From the NCBI RefSeq assembly GCF_900215245.1, contig NZ_LT907842.1, positions 1,798,001-1,862,000 on the forward strand: DNA of 64,000 nucleotides, written 5' to 3'. Shown in pieces: positions 44,145 through 52,999 of this stretch (positions are counted from its first letter, which is position 1; every line of letters starts with the position of its first letter). This DNA comes from Pseudomonas fluorescens. GTDB lineage: Bacteria > Pseudomonadota > Gammaproteobacteria > Pseudomonadales > Pseudomonadaceae. The position numbers and the translations under genes were made by a program. The notes under the pieces were generated by a model. That model was not told the origin of the DNA and did no database searches. It worked only from the letters and a program-made list of their open reading frames with translations.

Positions 44145-44483
44145 ATGCACGCCGTCGAAACCACACCGCCCTCTGCCCGCGTCGATGCGTGGGCCGTCAA
44201 CTGCGCCCATTGCCAGGCGCATTATCAGATCGTTGCCGAGGCCGAACCGGATGTGCTGTGCCGCGTGCTCAATTACTTCGCACTGCAGTTCCTGACGCCA
44301 CAGCAGGTCAATGTGAACCGGGAGGACGACCTGCTGAACATCGACATCGTGATGGACGGTTTGAGCTGGCATCGGGCCCAGGTGATCGGTGAAAAGATTA
44401 GAAACCTGATCAGCGTGTGCTCGCTGGACGTGTGGCCGGCCGATTCCCTGCGGCCTCAGGCGGTGACGGCGGCCAGTCTGTAA
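44145..44483 (+). CDS. Small ACT-like domain protein of unknown function
   Basis: A 112-residue soluble protein. A CAHC cysteine/histidine motif (VNCAHCQAHY) near the N terminus precedes an ACT-like fold: PDVLCRVLNYFALQFLTPQ then VNREDDLLNIDIVMDGLSW and IGEKIRNLISVCSLDV. That resembles IlvN/IlvM-type ACT repeats (VLNYFALQFLTP versus VLRVLNLFARRGFTP-like sequences), but no enzyme domain is attached. GGAGAA precedes the ATG. Its likely regulator is the divergent Lrp-type gene. The function is unknown. Confidence 0.65.
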   Translation: MHAVETTPPSARVDAWAVNCAHCQAHYQIVAEAEPDVLCRVLNYFALQFLTPQQVNVNREDDLLNIDIVMDGLSWHRAQVIGEKIRNLISVCSLDVWPADSLRPQAVTAASL

Positions 44484-44565
44484 AAGCCTGCAATACACAC
44501 TGGGCGGTGGATGTTCAGCGACTGGCTAGCCTGGAATTACACCCGACACTGCCCAGGAAATGCCC

Positions 44566-46257
44566 ATGCCCGCTGCCTTGCACGATCACCGATTGGAACT
44601 GCAGCAATTGCTGCCTGCGCTGGTCGAGCAAAAGCTGATTTCAGCGGAGGTGGCGCAAAGGTTATCGGCGACGCCATCCTCACTGCACCCGCTTGAATGC
44701 ATCGCAACCGAAGGGTTTTGCCTGGAAACACTGACCCAATGGCTGGCCCGGCATGTCGGGCAGCCTTATCTGCGCATCGACCCGCTCAAGATCGACGTGG
44801 CGACGGTAGTGCCCTTGATGTCCCACGCCTTCGCGCAGCGCCACGCGATCCTTGCGGTAGCCGTGGATGCGCAAACCGTCACCGTCGCCAGCGCCCAGCC
44901 CCATGTCAGCGGATGGGAAGCCGGGCTGGCGCAGGTGCTGAAACGCTCGATCAAGCGCGTGGTCGCCAACCCCAAGGACATTCAGCGCTGCATTGGCGAG
45001 TTTTACCGGCTGGCCCAGTCCGTCAGCGGCGCAGATCAAAAGGTAACGGTGGCCAGCAACTTCGAACTGCTCAACCTCGGCGCCAGCGAGCAGGAGCCGG
45101 ATGCCAATGACGCGCATATCGTCAATATCGTCGACTGGCTGTTGCAGTACGCCTTTGGCCAAAGGGCCAGCGATATCCACATAGAACCGTGTCGCGACCA
45201 GGGCCGGGTGCGTTTTCGCATCGACGGGCTGTTGCACGATGTGTATCAATTTCCGCCTCAGGTCACGATGGCGGTCGTCAGCCGCCTGAAAAGCCTGGGC
45301 CGGATGAATGTCGCGCAAAAGCGCCAACCCCAGGACGGCCGGGTCAAGACCAAAAGCCCGGAGGGCGCTGAGGTGGAACTGCGCCTTTCAACCCTGCCGA
45401 CCGCGTTTGGCGAAAAACTGGTGATGCGTATTTTCGATCCACAGGTGCTGATCAAGGATTTTGACCAACTGGGCTTATCCGTCGAGGACCAACAACGGTG
45501 GCACGCCATGACCCGCCAGGCCAACGGCATCATCCTGGTTACCGGGCCTACCGGCTCGGGCAAGACCAGCACCCTCTACACCACGCTCAAGCAACTGGCG
45601 ACCCGCGAGGTCAACCTGTGCACGGTGGAAGATCCGATCGAAATGATTGAGCCCGCCTTCAACCAGATGCAAGTGCACCACAACATCGACCTGACCTTCG
45701 CCAGCGGTATCCGCGCGCTGCTGCGTCAAGACCCGGACATCATCATGATCGGTGAGATTCGCGACCAGGAAACGGCCGAAATGGCGATCCAGGCCGCACT
45801 GACCGGACATCTGGTGCTATCGACTCTCCACACCAACGATGCTCCCAGCGCCATCAGTCGTTTGCAGGAACTGGGCATTGCTCATTATTTGATCAAGGCT
45901 ACGCTGATAGGCGTAATGGCACAGCGTTTGGTAAGGCTTTTGTGCCCTCATTGCAAACGCGCGGTGAATGCGCCGGAACCGGTTCACGAAGCGATTGGCT
46001 GCGGGGAGTGTCGCGACAGCGGCTACCAAGGCCGTGCCGGGCTCTACGAAATCATGGTGATGGACGAGACGCTCAAGGCGCTGATCACGCCCGGCGCCGA
46101 TGTGCAGGCTCTACGCCGGGCATCACTTGGGCAAGGCATGCGCACGCTGCGAATGGCCGGTATCGACAAAGTGCACGCCGGGCTGACCACCCTCGCAGAA
46201 GTATTACGGGTAACGCCTGGGGATTCAGAAACAAATGATTGGGTGGTTGCGCCGTGA
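44566..46257 (+). CDS. Orphan GspE/PulE-type secretion or pilus ATPase
   Basis: A 563-residue GspE-type ATPase. Walker A is GPTGSGKTSTLY, the Asp box is RQDPDIIMIGEIRDQETAEM, the His box is LSTLHTNDAPSAISRL, and a zinc motif is formed by CPHCKR and CGECRD (typical of GspE/PilB). N-terminal T2SSE-N-like helical region precedes it. GspE powers type II secretion or pilus assembly, but no gspF, gspG or pilin genes are nearby. The start at 44566 is preferred because AGGA lies seven bases upstream; ATG at 44560 is too close. Confidence 0.85.
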   Translation: MPAALHDHRLELQQLLPALVEQKLISAEVAQRLSATPSSLHPLECIATEGFCLETLTQWLARHVGQPYLRIDPLKIDVATVVPLMSHAFAQRHAILAVAVDAQTVTVASAQPHVSGWEAGLAQVLKRSIKRVVANPKDIQRCIGEFYRLAQSVSGADQKVTVASNFELLNLGASEQEPDANDAHIVNIVDWLLQYAFGQRASDIHIEPCRDQGRVRFRIDGLLHDVYQFPPQVTMAVVSRLKSLGRMNVAQKRQPQDGRVKTKSPEGAEVELRLSTLPTAFGEKLVMRIFDPQVLIKDFDQLGLSVEDQQRWHAMTRQANGIILVTGPTGSGKTSTLYTTLKQLATREVNLCTVEDPIEMIEPAFNQMQVHHNIDLTFASGIRALLRQDPDIIMIGEIRDQETAEMAIQAALTGHLVLSTLHTNDAPSAISRLQELGIAHYLIKATLIGVMAQRLVRLLCPHCKRAVNAPEPVHEAIGCGECRDSGYQGRAGLYEIMVMDETLKALITPGADVQALRRASLGQGMRTLRMAGIDKVHAGLTTLAEVLRVTPGDSETNDWVVAP

Positions 46258-46335
46258 AACCGTCCCTATCCGTGAGCAGACCGTTACACTCGATCGCACA
46301 TCCGCTTCACTGACACCATCAGATAGGGAATCGCT

Positions 46336-47256
46336 ATGCAGATCGGAACCGTACTGCTTCTATTCGTGGGTTTGGCCGTGGCCATCCTGTTCATGGGTTT
46401 TAAAGTGGTGCCCCAGGGCTACCAATGGACCGTCGAGCGCTTCGGCCGCTACACCAACACCCTCAAACCCGGCCTCAACATCATCATTCCGATCATGGAC
46501 CGCATTGGTCGCAAGATGAACGTGATGGAAAGCGTGCTGGATATCCCGCCTCAGGAAGTCATCACCGCCGATAACGCCACTGTGCAGATTGACGCCGTGT
46601 GCTTCTTCCAGGTGGTCAACACTGCCCAGGCCGCCTATGAGGTCAACAACCTCGAACATGCTATTCGTAACTTGCTGCAAACCAATATCCGCACCGTGCT
46701 CGGCTCCATGGAACTGGATGCGATGTTGAGCCAGCGTGACGGCATCAATGAGAAACTGCTGCGTACCGTGGATGAAGCGACGGCACCGTGGGGCATCAAG
46801 ATCACCCGGATCGAGATCAAGGACATCAGCCCGCCTGCCGACCTGATGGCCGCCATGTCCGGCCAGATGAAAGCCGAGCGGATCAAGCGTGCGCAGATTC
46901 TGGAGGCCGAAGGCCTGCGCGCATCGGCGATCCTGACTGCCGAAGGCAAGAAGCAGGCGCAGATCCTTGAGGCCGAGGGCAGCCGTCAGGCGGCTTTCCT
47001 GGAGTCTGAAGCCCGCGAGCGTCAGGCCGAAGCCGAAGCCCGCGCCACCCAAGTGGTTTCCGAGGCAATCGCCTCGGGCAACGTGCAGGCGGTTAACTAC
47101 TTCGTCGCGCAAAAATACATCGATGCCTTGGGCAAGCTGGCTTCGGCCAACAACAGCAAAGTCATCCTGATGCCGCTGGAGGCCAGCCAGGTGATTGGCG
47201 CAGTCGGTGGCATCGGCGAAATCGTCAAGGCAACCTTCGACAACAAGAAAGGCTGA
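46336..47256 (+). CDS. SPFH/stomatin-like membrane protein (QmcA/slipin type)
   Basis: A 306-residue protein with one N-terminal membrane segment ([20 protein letters not shown]), the band-7 core [20 protein letters not shown] and [24 protein letters not shown] sequence, and a long coiled coil rich in [24 protein letters not shown] proteins form large membrane rings that organise lipid domains and proteases. It is followed eight bases later by an NfeD gene, its standard partner. GGGA precedes the ATG. Confidence 0.92.
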   Translation: MQIGTVLLLFVGLAVAILFMGFKVVPQGYQWTVERFGRYTNTLKPGLNIIIPIMDRIGRKMNVMESVLDIPPQEVITADNATVQIDAVCFFQVVNTAQAAYEVNNLEHAIRNLLQTNIRTVLGSMELDAMLSQRDGINEKLLRTVDEATAPWGIKITRIEIKDISPPADLMAAMSGQMKAERIKRAQILEAEGLRASAILTAEGKKQAQILEAEGSRQAAFLESEARERQAEAEARATQVVSEAIASGNVQAVNYFVAQKYIDALGKLASANNSKVILMPLEASQVIGAVGGIGEIVKATFDNKKG

Positions 47257-47266
47257 GGCAGTCGCC

Positions 47267-47713
47267 ATGTGGGAATTCCTGCAGCATCTGTCGTTCTGGG
47301 ATTGGCTGGCACTGGGTACGGTGCTGTTGATTCTTGAAGTGTTCGGCGCCGGTGGCTACCTGCTGTGGATGGGGATCGCCGCCGCGGCCGTAGGCGTTAT
47401 CAAGTTTCTGGTCCCACCGCTCGGGTTGGAATGGCAGCTGCTGCTATTCGCTGTCTTGTCGATCCTGACCGCCGTGTACTGGTGGAGACGCCAGCGCAGC
47501 AGCGCCAAGGTCAGCGACCAGCCGGGGCTGAACATGCGCGGCTCGGAACTGATTGGTCGCACATTTGTGGTGCATCAGGCGATCGTCGATGGCCGGGGCA
47601 AGATAAAAGTCGGCGATGGCGTGTGGATGGTGACCGGTCCGGACAGCCCCGTAGGCGCTCAAGTGCGTGTCATTGGTCAGCATGGCGTGGTTTTACAGGT
47701 CGAAACTGTTTAG
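47267..47713 (+). CDS. NfeD family membrane protein
   Basis: A 148-residue protein with three to four membrane segments (WLALGTVLLILEVFGAGGYL; ILEWQLLLFAVLSILTAVYW-like) and a C-terminal NfeD OB-fold (MRGSELIGRTFVVHQAIVDG; VGDGVWMVTGPDSPVGAQVR). Short NfeD proteins pair with stomatin-type SPFH proteins as here. GAGGCA lies before the ATG. Their joint role is membrane quality control (family knowledge). Confidence 0.9.
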   Translation: MWEFLQHLSFWDWLALGTVLLILEVFGAGGYLLWMGIAAAAVGVIKFLVPPLGLEWQLLLFAVLSILTAVYWWRRQRSSAKVSDQPGLNMRGSELIGRTFVVHQAIVDGRGKIKVGDGVWMVTGPDSPVGAQVRVIGQHGVVLQVETV

Positions 47714-47782
47714 TCAGTGATGGAACTCGATTGGGCTAACTACAATCAAACTGTTCAGATAACCCAGTCGGAGTCACCCATC

Positions 47783-48097
47783 ATGCGTCTCAAATATGCT
47801 GTCGCAACCCTTGCTGTGCTTTCCCTCCCTGTCGGCTCAGCCATGGCCGACAGTTTCTGGCGCAACGTCATCTCATCGGGCGCCACTACCGGCTCGACGT
47901 ACCTGACCTTCAAGGACCACAAGCTGGTGGTCGCCGCCCAGGATGACGCAGGCAGCTTTGTTGCCAGCGACGGCGGCATCCGCGGCCCGTACCTGGAAGC
48001 TGCCATGCAGAAAGTGCGCGCTGACAACCCTGGCCTCAAGGCCACAGATATGGAGTTGGCCAACGCCATCCTCGCGAAAAACGCTGTTACCGAGTAA
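47783..48097 (+). CDS. Small exported DUF2388 family protein
   Basis: A 104-residue secreted protein: signal peptide MRLKYAVATLAVLSLPVGSA cleaved after AMA, then SFWRNVISSGATTGSTYLTF and DKxxVVAAQDDAGSFVASDG-like sequence typical of DUF2388 (TIGR02448). Pseudomonas encodes several such small periplasmic proteins; function unknown. The start at 47783 has GGAG at good spacing. A strong terminator follows. Confidence 0.8.
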   Translation: MRLKYAVATLAVLSLPVGSAMADSFWRNVISSGATTGSTYLTFKDHKLVVAAQDDAGSFVASDGGIRGPYLEAAMQKVRADNPGLKATDMELANAILAKNAVTE

Positions 48098-48108
48098 CCG
48101 CGCCCGAT

Positions 48109-48141
48109 AAAAAATGCCGCTTTCCCAAGCGGCATTTTTTT
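48109..48141 (+). terminator. Rho-independent terminator
   Basis: AAAAATGCCGCT pairs with AGCGGCATTTTT around TTTCCCA-type loop, followed by a T-run. It ends the DUF2388 transcript. Confidence 0.85.
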
Positions 48142-48259
48142 GTCCATAACATGACGATTCGTTCACGCATGACAGGCTATATTCAGTCAAACCGTGCAAC
48201 CATGCGGTACTGATACGTCTTTTACTCATCGCCTATCTGAAACGGATGCCTTCGTCGTT

Positions 48260-49402
48260 ATGAGCCAACAGCCCTTTCTGCCGTTTTCCAAACCTACCAT
48301 TGATGAAGCCACCATCTCGGCGGTCGGCGACGTCCTGCGCTCAGGCTGGATCACCAGCGGGCCAAAAGTACAGGCGTTCGAAGCACAACTGTCGGAATAC
48401 TTTGGCGGCCGTCCGGTACGGACTTTCAACTCCGGCACCTGCACCATGGAGATTGCCCTGCGCATCGCCGGGATCGGCCCTGGTGACGAAGTCATCACCA
48501 CCCCTATCTCTTGGGTCGCCACCGCCAACGTCATTCTGGAAGTGGGCGCCACGCCGGTATTTGCCGATATCGACCCGGTCACCCGCAACATCGACCTGGC
48601 CCAGGTAGAAGCAGCGATCACCCCACGTACCAAGGCGATCATCCCGGTCTACCTGGCCGGCCTGCCCCTGGATATGCCGATGCTGTATGCACTGGCCAAC
48701 AAGTACAACCTGCGTATCGTCGAAGACGCCGCCCAGGCCTTGGGTTCCAGCTGGGATGGCGAACGTATCGGTGCAACCGGTGACTTCGTGTCGTTCAGCT
48801 TCCAGGCGAACAAGAACATCACCTCTTCCGAGGGCGGTTGCCTGGTGTTGAACAATGCCGAGGAAGCCCGTCTGGCAGAAAAATATCGTCTGCAGGGCGT
48901 TACCCGTACCGGTTTTGACGGGCTGGACGTGGATGTGTTGGGCGGCAAGTTCAACATGACCGACATCGCCGCCGCCATCGGCCTGGGGCAATTTGCCCAT
49001 ATCGAGAAGATCACTGCCCATCGCCAGAATCTGGCACGGCACTACTTCAAGTGCTTCGGCAGTGACTTTGAAGAGACATACGGCGCGCAACTGCCGCCAG
49101 CGGATTTCGAAAACAGCAACTGGCACCTGTTCCAGCTGGTACTGCCGGAGCGCCAGGACGGTCTGCCCGCGCGCGCGACCTTCATGGAGCAAATGCAAGC
49201 CCACGGCGTCGGCATTGGGTATCACTACCCGCCGATCCACCTGCTGAGCCTGTATCGGGCACAGGGCTTCAAGGAAGGCATGTTCCCGGTGTCGGAGCGT
49301 GTTGGGCGTTTGATCGTGTCGTTGCCGATGTTCACGGCGATGACAGAAGCGGACGTGGAACGGTCGGTCGCGGCGGTTAAAGCGGTACTGAAAGCGAGCT
49401 AA
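48260..49402 (+). CDS. DegT/DnrJ/EryC1/StrS family aminotransferase (ArnB-like)
   Basis: A 380-residue PLP enzyme, much closer to sugar aminotransferases than the one at 9730: FLPFSKPTIDEATISAVGDV, GSGTCTMEIALRIAGIGPGD-type start, EDAAQALGSSWDGERIGATG, and Schiff-base lysine in FSFQANKNITSSEGGCL. It probably transaminates a nucleotide-linked keto-sugar. No ArnA, ArnC or glycosyltransferase genes lie beside it, so its role is unclear. The ribosome-binding site is weak; the start follows the family N terminus. Confidence 0.85.
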   Translation: MSQQPFLPFSKPTIDEATISAVGDVLRSGWITSGPKVQAFEAQLSEYFGGRPVRTFNSGTCTMEIALRIAGIGPGDEVITTPISWVATANVILEVGATPVFADIDPVTRNIDLAQVEAAITPRTKAIIPVYLAGLPLDMPMLYALANKYNLRIVEDAAQALGSSWDGERIGATGDFVSFSFQANKNITSSEGGCLVLNNAEEARLAEKYRLQGVTRTGFDGLDVDVLGGKFNMTDIAAAIGLGQFAHIEKITAHRQNLARHYFKCFGSDFEETYGAQLPPADFENSNWHLFQLVLPERQDGLPARATFMEQMQAHGVGIGYHYPPIHLLSLYRAQGFKEGMFPVSERVGRLIVSLPMFTAMTEADVERSVAAVKAVLKAS

Positions 49403-49428
49403 AGACAAACTGCCAGCTGTCCGCAATC

Positions 49429-49520
49429 AACTGTGGGAGCTGGCTTGCCTGCGATACAGGCACTGCGGTGATTCAACCACACCGCCGTGATGCTATCGCA
49501 GGCAAGCCAGCTCCCACATT
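49429..49520. repeat. REP doublet (GGGAGCTGGCTTGCCTGCGATA type), hairpin orientation
   Basis: GTGGGAGCTGGCTTGCCTGC and its inverse (TATCGCAGGCAAGCCAGCTC) enclose a GTGATTCAACCAC spacer. It is the intact form of the REP family seen in damaged form at 5090. Confidence 0.92.
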
Positions 49521-49547
49521 GATGTGCGCGGGTCCAACGGCTCGCGG

Positions 49548-49931
49548 TTACTCGCCGATGGCGGCTTTGTAGCCGGCGGCATCCAGCAGTTTTTCCAGAT
49601 CAGCCGAGTTGCTTGGCTTGAGCTTGAAGATCCAGGCGCCGTAAGGGTCGGAGTTCAACAGCTCAGGGCTGCCACTCAATTCCTCGTTGACGGCGATCAC
49701 TTCGCCAGCAATCGGGGCGTAGATATCCGAAGCAGCCTTCACCGACTCAACCACGCCAGCCTGGCCTTCAGCTTTAAACTGGGCGCCAACTTCCGCCAGT
49801 TCAACAAACACCACATCACCCAACGCTTCCTGAGCATGGTCGGAGATACCGACGGTCACAGTGCCGTCAGCTTCCAGACGGGCCCATTCGTGACTTTCGG
49901 CAAAACGCAGGTCGGCAGGGATATCGCTCAT
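49548..49931 (-). CDS. gcvH: Glycine cleavage system H protein
   Basis: A 127-residue lipoyl-carrier: [20 protein letters not shown], then [15 protein letters not shown] and lipoyl-lysine K65 in [15 protein letters not shown]. It carries the aminomethyl group between P, T and L proteins. GAGG precedes the ATG at 49931. It follows gcvT on the same strand, but gcvP is absent: the next gene, on the other strand, is the aminotransferase. Confidence 0.96.
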   Translation of the reverse strand: MSDIPADLRFAESHEWARLEADGTVTVGISDHAQEALGDVVFVELAEVGAQFKAEGQAGVVESVKAASDIYAPIAGEVIAVNEELSGSPELLNSDPYGAWIFKLKPSNSADLEKLLDAAGYKAAIGE

Positions 49932-49982
49932 AGTCTGTGTCCTCAAGATGAAATGTCAGCGGCCTTTGGCCTGCCGGAATAG

Positions 49983-51065
49983 TTAGATCAGGGTTTTGCC
50001 ATGGCGCACGAAGGTCGGTTTGACCACTCGAACCGGGTACCACTTACCGCGGATTTCCACTTCGGCCCGATCGGCAGTGGCCGTCGGTACACGCGCCAGT
50101 GCAATGGATTTGCTCAGCGTAGGAGAGAAACTACCACTGGTGATCTCTCCTTCGCCAACATTGGCGATACGAACCACTTGGTGAGCACGTAAAACCCCAC
50201 GCTCCTCCAGCACCAGACCGACCAATTTGTAGCGCACACCGCCTGCTTTTTCCGCCTCGAGGGCGGCACGGCCGATGAATTGGCGGTCGGCAGGCTCCCA
50301 GGCAATACTCCAGGCCATATTGGCCGCCAGGGGCGAAACCGCCTGGTGAATATCCTGGCCATACAGATTCATGCCGGCCTCCAGGCGCAGGGTATCGCGG
50401 GCGCCAAGGCCAATGGGTGAAATGCCGGCGCCGACCAGGTCATTGAAAAAACCCGGAGCCTGAGCGGCAGGCAGGACAATTTCCAAGCCATCTTCACCGG
50501 TGTAACCCGTACGCGCGATAAACCAATCGCCGTCGACCTGGCCTTCAAACGGCTTGAGCTGATGGATCAGCGTGCCGCGAGACTGGGTGACCAATTCGGC
50601 GATTTTCTGCCGGGCATGCGGCCCTTGAATGGCAAGCATCGCCAACTCGGACCGCTCATGCAGTTGCACCGCGTAGCTGCCCAACTGTGCCTGCATCCAG
50701 GCCATATCCTGATCACGGGTGGCTGCGTTGACCACCAACCGGTAGCCCGTCTCGGTGCGGTAGACGATCATGTCGTCCACTACGCCGCCTTGCTCATTGA
50801 GCATGGCGCTGTAAAGCGCACGGCCGCAGCCATGCAAACGATCGACATCATTGGCCAGCAGGTGCTGGAGCCATTCCTTGGCCTGAAGGCCTGTGACATC
50901 AATCACGGTCATATGAGATACATCGAACACCCCGCAGTCGCGTCGCACCTGATGGTGTTCTTCAACTTGCGAGCCGTAATGCAGAGGCATATCCCAACCG
51001 CCAAAATCGACCATTTTCGCGCCGAGGGCGAGATGCAGGTCATACAGAGGCGTACGCTGTCCCAT
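49983..51065 (-). CDS. gcvT: Glycine cleavage system T protein (aminomethyltransferase)
   Basis: A 360-residue GCV_T protein: MGQRTPLYDLHLALGAKMVD then FGGWDMPLHYGSQVEEHHQV, followed by VSHMTVIDVTG and ARTGYTGEDGLEIVLP. It transfers the methylene group from H protein to tetrahydrofolate, releasing ammonia. GGAAGGAG lies before the ATG. A search by eye of 51066-51221 found no glycine-riboswitch structure. It is co-transcribed with gcvH. Confidence 0.95.
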   Translation of the reverse strand: MGQRTPLYDLHLALGAKMVDFGGWDMPLHYGSQVEEHHQVRRDCGVFDVSHMTVIDVTGLQAKEWLQHLLANDVDRLHGCGRALYSAMLNEQGGVVDDMIVYRTETGYRLVVNAATRDQDMAWMQAQLGSYAVQLHERSELAMLAIQGPHARQKIAELVTQSRGTLIHQLKPFEGQVDGDWFIARTGYTGEDGLEIVLPAAQAPGFFNDLVGAGISPIGLGARDTLRLEAGMNLYGQDIHQAVSPLAANMAWSIAWEPADRQFIGRAALEAEKAGGVRYKLVGLVLEERGVLRAHQVVRIANVGEGEITSGSFSPTLSKSIALARVPTATADRAEVEIRGKWYPVRVVKPTFVRHGKTLI

Positions 51066-51221
51066 GGGTTTCTCCTTCCGGGCTTGGCGAAGATGCGCAG
51101 AGTTGCCATTTGCGCTGAACACCTTGTATTACCAGGCCTGCAGCGACATTTAGCGACTCGCCCCGAAAGACGGAGCGCACCGAATGCCGCGCATTGTAGC
51201 CGCAAGCCGTAGGACTGGCAC

Positions 51222-52838
51222 CTAACCGATTTGTCGTGCAGAGCGTCGGATCAGGCCGATCACCGGCAACAGGCCCACCAACACCAGTGTCAGCGCCGGC
51301 AACGACGCCCGCGCCCATTCCCCTTCACTGGTCATTTCAAAGATCCGTACCGCCAGCGTGTCCCAGCCAAACGGGCGCATCAGCAGGGTCGCCGGCATTT
51401 CCTTGAGCACATCGACGAACACCAGCAGCGCCGCGCTCAATGTCCCCGGCAGCAATAGCGGCAGATACACTTTGCAAAACAGTCGTGGCCCACTGACGCC
51501 GAGGCTGCGCGCCGCTTCCGGTAAAGACGGTCGGATTCGCGCCAGGCTGTTTTCCAGCGGCCCATAGGCCACCGCCAGAAAACGCACCAGATACGCCAGG
51601 ACCAGCGCCGACAGGCTGCCAAGCAACAAAGGCTTGCCAGCGCCGCCGAGCCAACCTGACAACGGCACTACCAGCTCACGGTCCAGGTAGCTGAACGCCA
51701 GCATGATCGACACCGCCAGTACCGAGCCCGGCAAGGCATAGCCGACGTTGGCCAAGCTGATTCCGGAGCGAATCGCGCGCGTAGGCGCCAGGCGATTGGC
51801 AAAGGCCAATATCAACGCAACGCTGACCGTGATCAGGGCAGCGATACCGCCCAGGTAGAGGGTGTGAACGATCAAGCCGGTATAACGCTCATCCAGATCG
51901 AACCGACCGCGCTGCCAGAACCAGGCGACCAGTTGCAGCATCGGGATAACAAAGGCACAGGCAAACACCAAACCACACCAAGCACTGGCCGCGGCGGCCT
52001 TTAACCCGCGCAGGTGATACAGCGCCTTGCCGCGCGGCCGCTCATTGCCCGCGCGGCTGGCACCTCGGGCACGTCGTTCGCCGTACAACACCAGCATGAC
52101 CACCAGCAGCAACAGGCTGGCGAGTTGGGCAGCGCTGGAAAGGCTGAAAAAGCCGTACCACGTTTTGTAGATAGCGGTGGTAAAGGTGTCGAAATTGAAT
52201 ACCGAGACTGCGCCGAAATCTGCAAGGGTCTCCATCAACGCCAACGCTACGCCAGCACCAATCGCCGGGCGCGCCATGGGCAGCGCGACGTGCCAGAACG
52301 CTTGCCAGGGTGACTGGCCAAGCACGCGCGCCGCCTCCAGCAGGCCTTTGCCCTGAGCCAAAAACGCGGTGCGCGCCAGAAGATAGACATAGGGGTAGAA
52401 CACCAGCACCAACACGATGATCACACCGCCAGTGGAACGCACGCGCGGCAGACGCAGACCGCTGCCCCACCATTCGCGCAGCAGGGTTTGTACCGGGCCT
52501 GCGAAATCGAGCAGGCCGACAAACACAAAGGCCAGCACGTAGGCGGGAATAGCGAAGGGCAACATCAGCGCCCAGTCGAGCCAGCGCCGCCCGGGAAATT
52601 CGCAGAGGCTGGTCAGCCAGGCCAGGCTCACGCCCAGCAGCGTCACACCGACACCGACGCCCAACACCAGGGTCAGCGTGTTGCCCAGCAGACGTGGCAT
52701 CTGCGTGTCCCACAGGTGCGCCCAGATCTGTGTGTCGATGCTCTGCCAGGACAGCAACAGCACGCTCAGCGGCAGCAGTACCAGAGCGGCGACGGTGAAG
52801 ACCGGCAGGTACCAGCGGCGTTGGGCGGGGTGGGCCAA
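51222..52838 (-). CDS. Ferric-iron ABC transporter permease (FbpB/SfuB type)
   Basis: A 538-residue permease with two fused permease modules and about 12 membrane segments, the layout of FbpB/SfuB. Two coupling loops are visible: LEAARVLGQSPWQAFWHVAL (about 190-210) and LPEAARSLGVSGPRLFCKVY (about 440-460). The start codon is TTG at 52836-52838, as no in-frame ATG or GTG is nearby. It is separated from its binding-protein gene by a REP doublet. No ATP-binding gene of the FbpC type is present. Confidence 0.88.
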   Translation of the reverse strand: MAHPAQRRWYLPVFTVAALVLLPLSVLLLSWQSIDTQIWAHLWDTQMPRLLGNTLTLVLGVGVGVTLLGVSLAWLTSLCEFPGRRWLDWALMLPFAIPAYVLAFVFVGLLDFAGPVQTLLREWWGSGLRLPRVRSTGGVIIVLVLVFYPYVYLLARTAFLAQGKGLLEAARVLGQSPWQAFWHVALPMARPAIGAGVALALMETLADFGAVSVFNFDTFTTAIYKTWYGFFSLSSAAQLASLLLLVVMLVLYGERRARGASRAGNERPRGKALYHLRGLKAAAASAWCGLVFACAFVIPMLQLVAWFWQRGRFDLDERYTGLIVHTLYLGGIAALITVSVALILAFANRLAPTRAIRSGISLANVGYALPGSVLAVSIMLAFSYLDRELVVPLSGWLGGAGKPLLLGSLSALVLAYLVRFLAVAYGPLENSLARIRPSLPEAARSLGVSGPRLFCKVYLPLLLPGTLSAALLVFVDVLKEMPATLLMRPFGWDTLAVRIFEMTSEGEWARASLPALTLVLVGLLPVIGLIRRSARQIG

Positions 52839-52888
52839 TGAAAAATTCTCAGAATGTCAGTTGTCTTGAAAACACCACCAACCCATGC

Positions 52889-52979
52889 AGGAACGGGCGT
52901 GCTCGCGAAAGAGGTGTATCAGTCACACATGTATCGACTGACACGACGCCTTCGCGAGCACACCCGCTCCCACATGTTG
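52889..52979. repeat. REP doublet (GGGAGCGGGCTTGC-like variant), hairpin orientation
   Basis: GAACGGGCGTGCTCGCGAA and its inverse GCGAGCACACCCGCTCCCAC carry matched changes (GGGCGTGC/GCACACCC), so the stem has been kept by compensatory change. It lies inside the iron-transport operon between binding-protein and permease genes. Confidence 0.85.
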
Positions 52980-52999
52980 ATCAGCGGCGTTCTAAAATT

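Noticed and set aside
51066..51221. Glycine riboswitch upstream of gcvT
   Set aside because: I looked for the paired aptamer structure and found no matching conserved segments in this short region.
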